Below, piece after piece: positions 8,795 through 16,757 of a DNA stretch of 54,102 nt. How positions within the stretch are numbered: the first letter of the stretch is position 1; every line of letters starts with the position of its first letter. Origin of the DNA: JAVVUJ01 sp964582545 (GTDB lineage: Bacteria; Bacillota; Clostridia; Peptostreptococcales; Anaerovoracaceae). The stretch covers positions 1 to 54,102 of the forward strand of contig CAZOSB010000017.1 in NCBI GenBank assembly GCA_964582545.1, in the 5' to 3' direction. The position numbers and the translations under genes were made by a program. The notes below the pieces were generated by a model. The model did no database searches and was not told the origin of the DNA. It worked only from the letters and a program-made list of their open reading frames with translations.

Positions 8795-9169
8795 ATGGAT
8801 ATTTTAATCAGCAATTCAGGAGCGGTACCCATATACGAGCAAATTGTTTCTCAGATAAAGGGTTTGATTATTTCTGGCAAGCTTAAAGAAGGTGAAGCTT
8901 TGCCTTCCATGAGAATCTTAGCCAATGAACTTAGGATAAGCGTCATCACCACAAAACGTGCTTACGAGGAATTAGAACACGACGGTTTTATCTTTTCCAT
9001 TACAGGAAAAGGGAGTTTTGTGGCAGAGCGAAACCTGGAGATCGTTAAGGAAGAATATCTAAAAAACATTGAACATTACATGCAGAAGATTTGCGATGAT
9101 TCCGCGAAATGTAATTTAACATTAGAAGAGATAATAGAAATGTTTGAGATTGTTTTTAAAGGAGAATAA
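8795..9169 (+). CDS. GntR-family repressor, YtrA subfamily
   Basis: This is a short DNA-binding regulator of 124 residues. Residues 10-78 form the GntR winged helix (PIYEQIVSQIKGLIISGKL, LPSMRILANELRIS, GFIFSITGKGSFV). The short helical C-terminus replaces a ligand-binding domain, as in the YtrA subfamily, which usually controls adjacent ABC transporters. AAAGGAGG is 14 bases before the ATG, which is unusually far. An in-frame ATT at 8786 would be better spaced, so a rare ATT start is possible. The gene runs straight into the ABC ATPase gene. Confidence 0.92.
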   Translation: MDILISNSGAVPIYEQIVSQIKGLIISGKLKEGEALPSMRILANELRISVITTKRAYEELEHDGFIFSITGKGSFVAERNLEIVKEEYLKNIEHYMQKICDDSAKCNLTLEEIIEMFEIVFKGE

Positions 9170-9170
9170 A

Positions 9171-10034
9171 ATGGATGCTTTAGTTTTAAAAGATGTAACG
9201 AAAAAATATGATGGTTTTACACTGGATCACGTGAACTTAACTGTGCCACAAGGTGTAATCATGGGATTCATAGGAGAGAACGGGGCAGGGAAAAGCACCA
9301 CCATCAATCTAATTTTAGATTTGATTAAAAAGGATGAAGGACAGATTTTTATCTTTGGGAAAGACAACAAAGAAAACTTTCAATGGGCAAAGGAGCATAT
9401 CGGTGCAGTTATGGATGAATGCTGTTTTCCGGAAAATCTAAATGCATTTCATATCAATCGTGTGCTTAAAAATGTTTTCCAAACGTGGAATGAGACCACC
9501 TTTCAAACATACATAAAAAGGTTCCAATTGCCGGAAAAGAAGATTATTAAGGAATATTCTAAGGGAATGAAGATGAAGATTTCTATTGCAGCCGCATTGT
9601 CTCATGACAGCAAGCTTTTGATTTTGGATGAAGCTACCAGTGGTCTTGACCCAATTGTCAGAGATGAAATTTTAGATATTTTGTTAGACTTTATAGCAGA
9701 CGAGAGCCATTCGGTGTTTGTATCCTCACACATCATAAGTGATTTAGAAAAAATTTGTGATTATATCACTTTTCTGCACAAGGGCAAAGTGGTTTTCACC
9801 CACTCGAAGGATGACTTGCTTGAGAGCTTCGGGATATTGAAATGCTCCCATGAGCAATTGGCAGGTATAGATCCCCAAAATATTTTGGGAGTGAGAAAAA
9901 ATTCTTTTAGTGCTGAGGTTTTGGTGTATAAGAAAAATCTGGATAGAGGCATGATTGTGGATAGAGCTTCCATAGAAGATATCATGCTGTTTTATATTAA
10001 GGAGGGAACAGGAAATGAAAGGGTTTCTTTATAA
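9171..10034 (+). CDS. ABC transporter ATP-binding protein
   Basis: This is the nucleotide-binding subunit (287 residues) of a small ABC-2 type exporter. It has Walker A GENGAGKST (about 35-43), an altered signature YSKGMKMK instead of LSGGQ, and Walker B LLILDEATSGLDP. The last ~70 residues are a divergent C-terminal extension, usual in drug or peptide resistance transporters of the BcrA/YtrB kind. The ATG at 9171 starts just after the GntR stop, with GGAGA upstream. It overlaps the permease gene by 20 bp. The substrate is unknown. Confidence 0.92.
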   Translation: MDALVLKDVTKKYDGFTLDHVNLTVPQGVIMGFIGENGAGKSTTINLILDLIKKDEGQIFIFGKDNKENFQWAKEHIGAVMDECCFPENLNAFHINRVLKNVFQTWNETTFQTYIKRFQLPEKKIIKEYSKGMKMKISIAAALSHDSKLLILDEATSGLDPIVRDEILDILLDFIADESHSVFVSSHIISDLEKICDYITFLHKGKVVFTHSKDDLLESFGILKCSHEQLAGIDPQNILGVRKNSFSAEVLVYKKNLDRGMIVDRASIEDIMLFYIKEGTGNERVSL

Positions 10035-10623
10035 GGATTTAATGATTTTAAGAAATCAAATGAAAATTTTAATTGTAATGGGTATATTTTATATGGCTGT
10101 GTCTATCATGAGTGAAAGTGCCGAATTTTTTGGTGGACTATTAGCCATATTGTGTGCAATGCTGCCTATCACTACCATTGCCTATGACGAAAAAGCCAAG
10201 TGGGATAAATATGCGCTCTCTATGCCAGTCAGCAGAAATCAATTGGTAATAAGTAAATATGGACTGGGGTTGATTTTATCCATCTTTGTCTTCCTATTGA
10301 ATTTCGTTATACAAATGATCTTTAATAACAGTATAAAAGAATCACTTTTGGTATCGGTCTTGTTTCTTGGAGTCAGTCTTTTTATCATCAGCATACTATT
10401 TCCTGTGATCTTTAAATTTGGAGTAGAGAAAGGAAGGATCATGATGATGATGATCATGTTGATTCCGGTCTTACTCTTTGTATTTATTGATAAGCGAGGA
10501 ATCACTTTTTCTCCTGACCTTATAGACAAGTTACCACTGATTACCACCATAGGACTAATGGTGATGATGGTATTGTCTATTATCTTATCCTGTAATATTT
10601 ATAAAGGAAAAGAATTTGCATAG
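10015..10623 (+). CDS. ABC-2 type permease
   Basis: This is the membrane partner (202 residues) of the preceding ATPase. About six hydrophobic helices are present. The cytoplasmic segment TIAYDEKAKWDKYALSMPVSR is a hallmark of ABC-2 permeases found in GntR/ABC operons. It is shorter than typical exporters, as expected for this group. A GGAGG ribosome site lies inside the end of the ATPase gene. The operon is GntR, ATPase, permease; its role may be export of an antimicrobial or membrane stress response, but nothing in the sequence fixes the substrate. Confidence 0.9.
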   Translation: MKGFLYKDLMILRNQMKILIVMGIFYMAVSIMSESAEFFGGLLAILCAMLPITTIAYDEKAKWDKYALSMPVSRNQLVISKYGLGLILSIFVFLLNFVIQMIFNNSIKESLLVSVLFLGVSLFIISILFPVIFKFGVEKGRIMMMMIMLIPVLLFVFIDKRGITFSPDLIDKLPLITTIGLMVMMVLSIILSCNIYKGKEFA

Positions 10624-10786
10624 ATCAACGGAGAATTCTATAAGAGCATTCCTATATTTAGGGAGGAAATGTGAAGGGGGTAAAGAAAAAACTTTAAAAT
10701 TGGATAATCAATATAATGAATTATAATACGAGTCTTCAATTAAAAATTTTAATAGATATTGATTTTAATAAATATTTGGTTTTTAT

Positions 10787-10815
10787 TTGATAAAATTAAA
10801 ATACTACTATATAAT
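10787..10815 (+). promoter_or_regulatory. SigA-type promoter for the amino acid permease
   Basis: TTGATA (10787-10792) and TATAAT (10810-10815) are 17 bp apart, an almost perfect vegetative promoter. Transcription should begin near 10822, about 56 bases before the permease ATG. The rest of the 254-bp gap (10624-10877) shows no gene and no convincing terminator. Confidence 0.65.
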
Positions 10816-10877
10816 AGATGAGTTATATCAACAAAAATTTATTATTTCATTATAGATTCAATTTTAAGAGGTAAAAA

Positions 10878-12221
10878 ATGAAAAATCAAAAACAAAATTA
10901 TAGCTTATTTACAGCTATTGCAATGATAGTAGGCATCGTTATCGGGTCGGGCATTTTTTTCAAGGCGGACAATATGCTGGTTTCCACCGATGGAAACGTG
11001 GGTAAAGCGGTCATTATTTTCTGTGTGGCGGCCTTTAGCATCGTCTTTGGAAGCCTGTCCTTCAGTCTGTTGGCTTCTCTTACAGATAAGCCCGGAGGGT
11101 TGATCACCTATGCGGATGAGTTTGTAAACAAAAGATTTGCCTGTGCCTTAGGCTGGTTCCAAATGTATATCTACTTTCCGACCTTGACGGTGGTATTGTC
11201 TTGGGTGTCGGGAATTTATTTGGGCATCGTATTCGGTTGGGACTTAGATTTAAAAGGACAGATTCTAGTAGGTTTCTTATGGTTTTTAATTTGCTTTGGA
11301 TACAATCTCCTATCTGCCAAGATAGGAGGAAAGGTTCAGGAAATTGCAACCGTAGTAAAGCTAATTCCGCTGTTTGCCATTGGAGCAGCAGGAATGTTTC
11401 TGGGACATCCTCTGGAAGCCCTTACCAATCCCACTCCGGAGTTGGTGACTGCGGGGACTTCTTTGGCATGGATTTCTGCTATCGGTCCCGTAGCTTTTTC
11501 CTTTGACGGTTGGATCGTTTCAACTGCGGTGGCTCACGAAGTAAAGAATTCCAAAAGGAATGTCCCTCGAGCTTTGGTTGTAGCCCCCCTCTTTATTCTG
11601 GCGGCGTATCTGCTATATTTTTTAGGAATCTGTGGATATATAGGACCGGAAAAGGTTATGGAACTGGGGGACGAAAGTGTTTCTCTCTTAGCAACGGAGA
11701 TCTTTGGCACGGGCTTTGCTTCAGCCATCATGGTGTTTGTAGCGATTTCCATCATGGGTACTACCAATGGTCTGATTTTAGGATATATGAGAGTTCCTTA
11801 TTCTCTGGGACTTCGCAATATGATTCCTGGTTCAAAGTACGTACAAAAGCTTGATGCTAAGACAAATATGCCCGTTAATTCCGCAATCTATTGTATTGGC
11901 ATCTGTTTGGTATGGTGGGTGATCCATTACTTTACCATGAGCACCGGGTTTCTACCTAACTCCGATATATCGGAAATAGCCATCGTAATCAGTTATATCC
12001 TCTACGTGGTGTTGTACTATCAATGCTTTAAGCTTTGGAAGGCTCGTAGGGTGGAGCATTTCCGAAATGGGGTTTTATATCCTGTGCTGGCTACGTTGGG
12101 CTCTTTGTTTATTCTCGTTGGAGGATTGCAAAATCCAAACTTTTTTCTCTTTGTAGCCGTATCCTTATTGGCTGTATTTGGGGGAGTGTGGTACGGAAAA
12201 AATGCGAGGCACATCAATTAG
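10878..12221 (+). CDS. APC-superfamily amino acid permease
   Basis: This is an integral membrane amino acid transporter of 447 residues with about twelve helices. The N-terminus IAMIVGIVIGSGIFFKAD holds the unwound first helix GSGIF motif that binds the substrate amino group. SFDGWIVSTAVAHEVKNSKRNVPRA is the conserved helix-6/loop region. It most resembles the SLC7/LAT-like branch (serine/threonine or broad-specificity exchangers). Specificity cannot be read. AGAGGT precedes the ATG and it has its own promoter. Its stop shares TTAG with the convergent HicB gene. Confidence 0.92.
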   Translation: MKNQKQNYSLFTAIAMIVGIVIGSGIFFKADNMLVSTDGNVGKAVIIFCVAAFSIVFGSLSFSLLASLTDKPGGLITYADEFVNKRFACALGWFQMYIYFPTLTVVLSWVSGIYLGIVFGWDLDLKGQILVGFLWFLICFGYNLLSAKIGGKVQEIATVVKLIPLFAIGAAGMFLGHPLEALTNPTPELVTAGTSLAWISAIGPVAFSFDGWIVSTAVAHEVKNSKRNVPRALVVAPLFILAAYLLYFLGICGYIGPEKVMELGDESVSLLATEIFGTGFASAIMVFVAISIMGTTNGLILGYMRVPYSLGLRNMIPGSKYVQKLDAKTNMPVNSAIYCIGICLVWWVIHYFTMSTGFLPNSDISEIAIVISYILYVVLYYQCFKLWKARRVEHFRNGVLYPVLATLGSLFILVGGLQNPNFFLFVAVSLLAVFGGVWYGKNARHIN

Positions 12222-12640
12222 TTAACGTGCAACTTAGCTTTTAATGCTTCTTGCAAGACCTGAGAAAAGTTGATGTTCTGATCTAAGGCAGCATTATTGA
12301 GCCATGCAGGGATAGACAAAGTTTTTTTTATGGACTTTTCAAAATGGGTTTTAGCATATTCGGCAACATCAACGGTCACAATGTTTACAAAAGCTTCATT
12401 AGTTTTTACCTCTAGTTCTTTTGCAACATCAATTAAACTAATTTTATCCATAGCAGAAGGAGTTGGAGCTGTTTCGCCATCGCGTTCAAGCCAGTAAAGA
12501 TAACCGGCAAGGCAATCAACAGCCATGGTAAGAGCCTCATCAAGAGTTTCTCCGCAGGTGGCTAAGTGGTTCAAATCCGGAAAGATGACAGAGTAGCCAT
12601 TTTCCTCCTTGAAAAAGCATGCTGGGTAAGCAGATAACAT
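12218..12640 (-). CDS. HicB-family antitoxin (orphan)
   Basis: This 140-residue protein has the partial RNase-H-like HicB fold at the N-terminus (YPACFFKEENGYSVIFPDL, ATCGETLDEALTMA) and a C-terminal ribbon-helix-helix-like segment (LSIPAWLNNAALDQ, NFSQVLQEALKAKL) for DNA binding. HicB normally neutralises the HicA mRNA interferase and represses its own operon. Here the hicA gene immediately upstream is only a remnant, so the antitoxin is orphaned and may act solely as a DNA-binding protein, or may be decaying. The ribosome site TAGGAGG is good. Confidence 0.88.
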   Translation of the reverse strand: MLSAYPACFFKEENGYSVIFPDLNHLATCGETLDEALTMAVDCLAGYLYWLERDGETAPTPSAMDKISLIDVAKELEVKTNEAFVNIVTVDVAEYAKTHFEKSIKKTLSIPAWLNNAALDQNINFSQVLQEALKAKLHVN

Positions 12641-12673
12641 ATTTATTTCCTCCTATTAATGTTCTTAGCAGGA

Positions 12674-12793
12674 CTATTTTAAACCTGCCTGTTTCAAAAT
12701 GGAATTTTCAGTACCTTTGACAAGGTCTTTGTTATGAAATGGAATTGTGACTTTTCCAGGCTTTGTTGGGTGGATGTAGTGCTTGATAGTATC
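12674..12793 (-). pseudogene. hicA toxin remnant (5' part lost)
   Basis: An open stretch of 39 codons directly upstream of hicB encodes HYIHPTKPGKVTIPFHNKDL, then KGTENSILKQAGLK and a stop. This is the C-terminal two thirds of a HicA mRNA interferase. The frame is blocked upstream by TAA (12794-12796), no start codon is present, and the family's N-terminal region with its GSH catalytic motif is missing or replaced by DTIK. The TetR gene ends only 23 bp further on, so the toxin's beginning was lost in a rearrangement. Confidence 0.85.
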
Positions 12794-12807
12794 TTAATAG
12801 TATCTTG
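12786..12807. repeat. 11-bp tandem duplication at the hicA break
   Basis: Two adjacent copies of ATAGTATCTT plus one variable base sit exactly where homology to HicA ends. The duplication may be the scar of the deletion or slippage that destroyed the toxin gene. A chance repeat in AT-rich DNA cannot be excluded. Confidence 0.6.
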
Positions 12808-12816
12808 AATAGGTGA

Positions 12817-13413
12817 CTAGGTAGAAATTTTCTTTAAATATGTGATGGGACCTTGGAGATTGGAGGCCTTTATCACATTGCTTAAAGAAAGTAGGTCGAT
12901 TTCCATATCTCGTTCTAACCAATACCGTAGGATACCTAACTGACCGTTGGTTATGTATTCCAAAATATACTCAATTTCCGTATTTTTGTTTGAAATTTCT
13001 AATTTTAAAACGCTTTTTAGATTTTTTTTGACTTCAGATTTCACCTTTTTAATAAAGTTTGTTTCGTTATCCTTTCCAAGCAAAACCCTGAGAGTTTCCT
13101 TATTTTCACTTAGGAACTCAATCATTGTAATAACAGAAATCTCTTCATATTCCTTTAAAAGTTGAACCATGATATATCGAATCTTATGGATCATTTCGGA
13201 GTAAAATTCATTTTCAATCTGCTCCAGTAAATCATAGATGTCCATGTAGTAAGCATAGAAGGTACCCCTGTTGATTTTAGCTAGGTTGGAAATTTCTCTG
13301 ATGGTGATCTTTGTAATCGGTTTTTCATTATATAATTGCATAAATGCATCTTTGATTTTCTTTTTAGTTTCGATTACTTTTATTGATTGGTTAGTTGTGT
13401 TCATCGTATTCAT
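12817..13413 (-). CDS. TetR/AcrR-family transcriptional regulator
   Basis: This is a repressor of 198 residues. The N-terminal helix-turn-helix is typical (IKDAFMQLYNEKPITKITIR, EISNLAKINRGTFYAYY). The C-terminal helical ligand domain ends with YILEYITNGQLGILRYWLER, as in the TetR_C_8-like group often linked to transport operons. It is divergent from the ABC/HlyD export operon and very likely represses it. The first ATG follows AGGTAGGTT; an ATG nine bases further in is an alternative start. Confidence 0.9.
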   Translation of the reverse strand: MNTMNTTNQSIKVIETKKKIKDAFMQLYNEKPITKITIREISNLAKINRGTFYAYYMDIYDLLEQIENEFYSEMIHKIRYIMVQLLKEYEEISVITMIEFLSENKETLRVLLGKDNETNFIKKVKSEVKKNLKSVLKLEISNKNTEIEYILEYITNGQLGILRYWLERDMEIDLLSLSNVIKASNLQGPITYLKKIST

Positions 13414-13656
13414 ATAACCTACCTTTACCTTAAACTTAGTGTAACGAGATAAAATTATTAATTAATGAATGCAAAAAGTGAATACCTCCCAAATCTAATG
13501 AACAATTTTGCTGAATTTGTTGATTTTAATTTATAGGGAAATGCAATATAATGTCTTTAACAACAAGTTGTCGGATTAGATTTTAGTATAGACTGTATTT
13601 AAAAAAATTACAAGTTGATAATTGGAGAGCTCAATACGGATTTTAGGGTAAATAGA

Positions 13657-14418
13657 ATGGATGAAATGGCAAACCTCAGCACTGAAGCCTCAGAAAACCC
13701 TGTGGTGCTTCACAACGTAAATAAATATTTTGGAAAGAACCAAGTCTTAAAGGATGTTTCCTTTTGTGTGCAGAAGGGTTGCATCTTTGGACTGTTGGGC
13801 CCCTCCGGGTGTGGAAAAACTACCACCGTAAAAATTATGGGCGGGATTTCTGAAGCCACTTCGGGAGAAGCTTTTATTTTTGGAAAGAAGATGCCCCGGT
13901 TAGAGCTGATGAGCGGAATTGGTTATATGGCTCAGTCGGATGCTCTTTATATGGCCTTGTCCGCAGAGGAAAATTTACATTTCTTCGCCGCTCTTTACGG
14001 AATGAACAAAAAACAAATCGCAAACCGAGTGGAGGAAGTGATGGATCTGGTGAATTTAAGAGACCATTTGAAAAAGTCTGTGGGTGTTTATTCCGGCGGT
14101 ATGAAAAGGCGGTTATCCCTTGCCATGGCATTACTGCACGACCCGGAAATTCTCATTTTAGACGAACCCACCGTTGGAATCGATCCCCTACTGAGGAAAA
14201 CCATATGGGATGAACTGTATAATTTGGCAGGACAAGGAAAGACCATCGTGGTGACTACTCATGTGATGGATGAAGCGGAGAAATGCCACCAGTTGACTAT
14301 GATGCGAGAAGGCAGGATCATCGCTCAGGGTACACCTAAGGAATTGCAGACTGCCATTGGGGTGAACACCATTGAAGAAGCATTTTTGTACTACGGGGGA
14401 AAAAATCATGAGAGTTAG
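13657..14418 (+). CDS. ABC transporter ATP-binding protein
   Basis: This is the ATPase (about 254 residues) of an exporter that also has a permease and a HlyD-type adaptor. Walker A is GPSGCGKTT, the signature YSGGMKRRLS, and Walker B LILDEPTVGIDP. The preferred ATG at 13657 lies nine bases after AGGG; a TTG at 13615 and an ATG at 13666 are also in frame. The TetR gene is divergent and the ~200-bp gap should hold the operator. A -10-like TATAAT lies at 13547-13552 and a short inverted repeat ACAACAAGTTGT at 13560-13571 near the expected start of transcription. Confidence 0.92.
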   Translation: MDEMANLSTEASENPVVLHNVNKYFGKNQVLKDVSFCVQKGCIFGLLGPSGCGKTTTVKIMGGISEATSGEAFIFGKKMPRLELMSGIGYMAQSDALYMALSAEENLHFFAALYGMNKKQIANRVEEVMDLVNLRDHLKKSVGVYSGGMKRRLSLAMALLHDPEILILDEPTVGIDPLLRKTIWDELYNLAGQGKTIVVTTHVMDEAEKCHQLTMMREGRIIAQGTPKELQTAIGVNTIEEAFLYYGGKNHES

Positions 14419-15424
14419 AGCCATGGTGGGCAGATTATTGAATCAGATGAGAAGAGATAAAAGAACACTTGCCTTAATTTTTGTTGCACCTATGTTTCTT
14501 CTTGCGATCATTTATCTCATCTTATCGGATGCTCCCTTAGATTTGAGTGTGGCTGTCATCAACGCACCGGAAGCCTATGTGGATAGGCTCTATGAAAACA
14601 ATGTGACGGCTGTACGTATGAGTGAGACAGAAGCTATGGAAGCCCTTGAGACAGGGGAAGTAAATGCTACGATTAACATCATAAGCGGAAAATCTTACAT
14701 AGAAATGGATGGCAGCAAGTCCTCAAAGACCAATGCGCTTTTGGCTGCCTTAGAGGCTTCTAAATACAAGCCTATGACCCCCGGAGCTGATTCACTCACT
14801 GAAGTTCATTATGTTTATGGAGCAGAGGATCTCTCCATGTTCGACAATTTTGGATCCATATTAATCGGATTTATCGTATTCTTTTTTGTATTTCTCATTG
14901 CAGGTATCTCTTTTCTTCAGGAAAGGACTACAGGCACTTTGGAAAAACTTTTGTCCACGCCTATTCGCAGATGGGAGATTGTAGTCGGATATACCCTGGG
15001 ATTTGGCTTGATTGCTTTGATTCAATCTGCACTGATTGCAATATTTGTGGTATATATATTGGATGTAATGATGGTGGGATCTATATTTTTAGTACTACTG
15101 GTTACCATGTTATCTGCTGTAACGGCATTAACCCTTTCCATCCTGTTATCCACAGCGGCTTCCAATGAATTTCAAATGATACAGTTTATCCCAATCGTAG
15201 TGGTTCCTCAGGTATTTTTTGCAGGGTTGTTCGATTTGATGTATCCTTGGACATTAATCGGAAAATTCATGCCCTTATACTACGTAGGAGATGCTTTGAG
15301 CAAGGTGATGATTAAAGGGTTGGGATTTGAGGAAATTTCCTTTGATGTAGCTATTTTACTGGGATTTTCCACGGCATTTATGATAATCAATACCCTTTTG
15401 TTGAAAAAGCATAGGAAGATATAG
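14408..15424 (+). CDS. ABC-2 type permease (YhgE/YadH-like)
   Basis: This membrane subunit has 338 residues. One N-terminal helix (about 20-38) is followed by a ~120-residue extracytoplasmic domain (VAVINAPEAYVDRLYENNVT) and five C-terminal helices. The segment FLQERTTGTLEKLLSTPIRRWE is the ABC-2 family loop. It overlaps the ATPase gene by 11 bp, so the two are translationally coupled. Substrates of such ATPase/permease/HlyD systems are often drugs or lipophilic compounds; none can be named here. Confidence 0.92.
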   Translation: MRVRAMVGRLLNQMRRDKRTLALIFVAPMFLLAIIYLILSDAPLDLSVAVINAPEAYVDRLYENNVTAVRMSETEAMEALETGEVNATINIISGKSYIEMDGSKSSKTNALLAALEASKYKPMTPGADSLTEVHYVYGAEDLSMFDNFGSILIGFIVFFFVFLIAGISFLQERTTGTLEKLLSTPIRRWEIVVGYTLGFGLIALIQSALIAIFVVYILDVMMVGSIFLVLLVTMLSAVTALTLSILLSTAASNEFQMIQFIPIVVVPQVFFAGLFDLMYPWTLIGKFMPLYYVGDALSKVMIKGLGFEEISFDVAILLGFSTAFMIINTLLLKKHRKI

Positions 15425-15459
15425 TTGGATTTAATTATAAAAAAGTGGGAGGAAAAACC

Positions 15460-16539
15460 ATGGATCAAAATATTGAGCAGGCAAATACAAAACATGATAA
15501 AGCTGAAAAATTAAAACATATACGAAACCATGTTTTGCCGAAGCTGAAAAAGGTGCTGATGTTGCTTATGGTATTGAGTTTGGTTGGTGTCGGGTATTTT
15601 TATGTTTCTAATCATACGGATAATAACCGCTATATCGGTCAGGTTGAGGCTCCCGTGATCTCTCATAAGACAGAGGTACCCGGCAAGCTTTTGGAAGTAA
15701 ACATTTCCTTAGGGGAAAAGGTGAAAGCCGGTCAGGTAATTGCCATAATCGATAGCACGGATCAAGAGTATGCTGTTGCCCAATTAAAAAATACATTGGA
15801 GAAAGCGAAAGTTTCCTTGGTCAATTCACAAGTGGGAAATGCCAACAGTACCGCACAGAGCAATTTAACCATCGCTAATGCCAACTTAAAAAGTGCCTTA
15901 GAGGCATCTGCCAAAGCTACAAAAGATTACCAAAATGCGTTGGTGTTATTTCAGGAAGGAGCGATTGCCAAAAATGCATTAGACAACGCAAAATTGGCGG
16001 CAGATACGGCGGCTAATGCAGTGGAGGCTGCCAGGGGAGCGGTCAGCGTAGCTTCCAATCCTTCCAATTCTAAAGCTTTAGCTTTAGATATCTCCAATTT
16101 GGAAATACAGATTCAGCAAATGGAAGAAAATTTGGAGAAATTTAAAGTAGTTGCACAATGTGACGGAACGGTCATCAGTAAAAATTATTTTGAAGGAGAC
16201 ATGGTGAACCCGGGAATGAATATAACGGACATTTCCTCTGAAGCGGAAAAATATTTTGTGTTTTATGTAACAAAAGAAAAAATTTCAAATCTAAATAATG
16301 ATGATGAGGTAATTGTGGTTCAAAGTGGCAAAGGTCTTAAGAATAACAAGGATAATGCGGTGGGAGCAGGAAACAAAGAATGCAAGGGTAAAATCAAATA
16401 CATCGATGTGAAAAGTCAATATACACCCAAGGATTTTCAGAGTGCCGCAAATAAGAACCAAGAAAGCTTTAAAGTAAAAGTTTTGATAGAACCTGGATGT
16501 CCATTAAAGCCCGGAGAAGATGCTGAGATTATTTTGTAA
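15460..16539 (+). CDS. HlyD/EmrA-type efflux adaptor protein
   Basis: This is a membrane-anchored adaptor of 359 residues. One N-terminal helix (about 29-48) is followed by the biotinyl-lipoyl-like half motif APVISHKTEVPGKLLEVNIS, an alpha-helical hairpin rich in Ala/Asn (about 105-225), the second lipoyl half (VVAQCDGTVIS) and a beta-barrel. In a monoderm it would link the permease to the cell wall side. The ATG at 15460 follows GGGAGG; a GTG five codons earlier is less likely. It is the last gene of the TetR-controlled operon. Confidence 0.9.
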   Translation: MDQNIEQANTKHDKAEKLKHIRNHVLPKLKKVLMLLMVLSLVGVGYFYVSNHTDNNRYIGQVEAPVISHKTEVPGKLLEVNISLGEKVKAGQVIAIIDSTDQEYAVAQLKNTLEKAKVSLVNSQVGNANSTAQSNLTIANANLKSALEASAKATKDYQNALVLFQEGAIAKNALDNAKLAADTAANAVEAARGAVSVASNPSNSKALALDISNLEIQIQQMEENLEKFKVVAQCDGTVISKNYFEGDMVNPGMNITDISSEAEKYFVFYVTKEKISNLNNDDEVIVVQSGKGLKNNKDNAVGAGNKECKGKIKYIDVKSQYTPKDFQSAANKNQESFKVKVLIEPGCPLKPGEDAEIIL

Positions 16540-16757
16540 GATATAAATTCAAATGTAGGTTTAAATTTAGCATTTATAGCTGCTTAAAAAGCCTAAATTA
16601 AATATCTATTTTTAAGTATTGTAATGCCTGTGTAAACAATCAATTAATGAAAGAAATGGCGAATTAGTGAAATAAAATATTGCAGAATTCATATTCAAAG
16701 ATTATAATAGGCTTTGGATAGTACTTATTGCTTTTCAAAGTTAAGGAGCTAAATATT
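16540..16757. other. Intergenic region with promoter for the PAS/HD-GYP gene
   Basis: TTGCAG (16680-16685) and TATAAT (16703-16708) are 17 bp apart and should drive the next gene. Upstream, the 7-bp pair AATTTAG/CTAAATT with a long loop followed by a short T-run is a weak terminator candidate for the export operon. Nothing else is recognisable. Confidence 0.5.

Noticed and set aside
10660..10700. GGGAGG followed by ATG-TGA and a GTG frame of eight codons
   Set aside because: Too short and too poorly spaced to support as a leader peptide; no associated attenuator is visible.
13560..13571. Short inverted repeat ACAACAAGTTGT as TetR operator
   Set aside because: It is in the right place but the arms are only 5 bp; not enough alone to list as an operator.
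13615..13656. TTG start for the ABC ATPase at 13615
   Set aside because: It would add 14 residues unlike the family's N-terminus and has no ribosome site; the ATG at 13657 is preferred.
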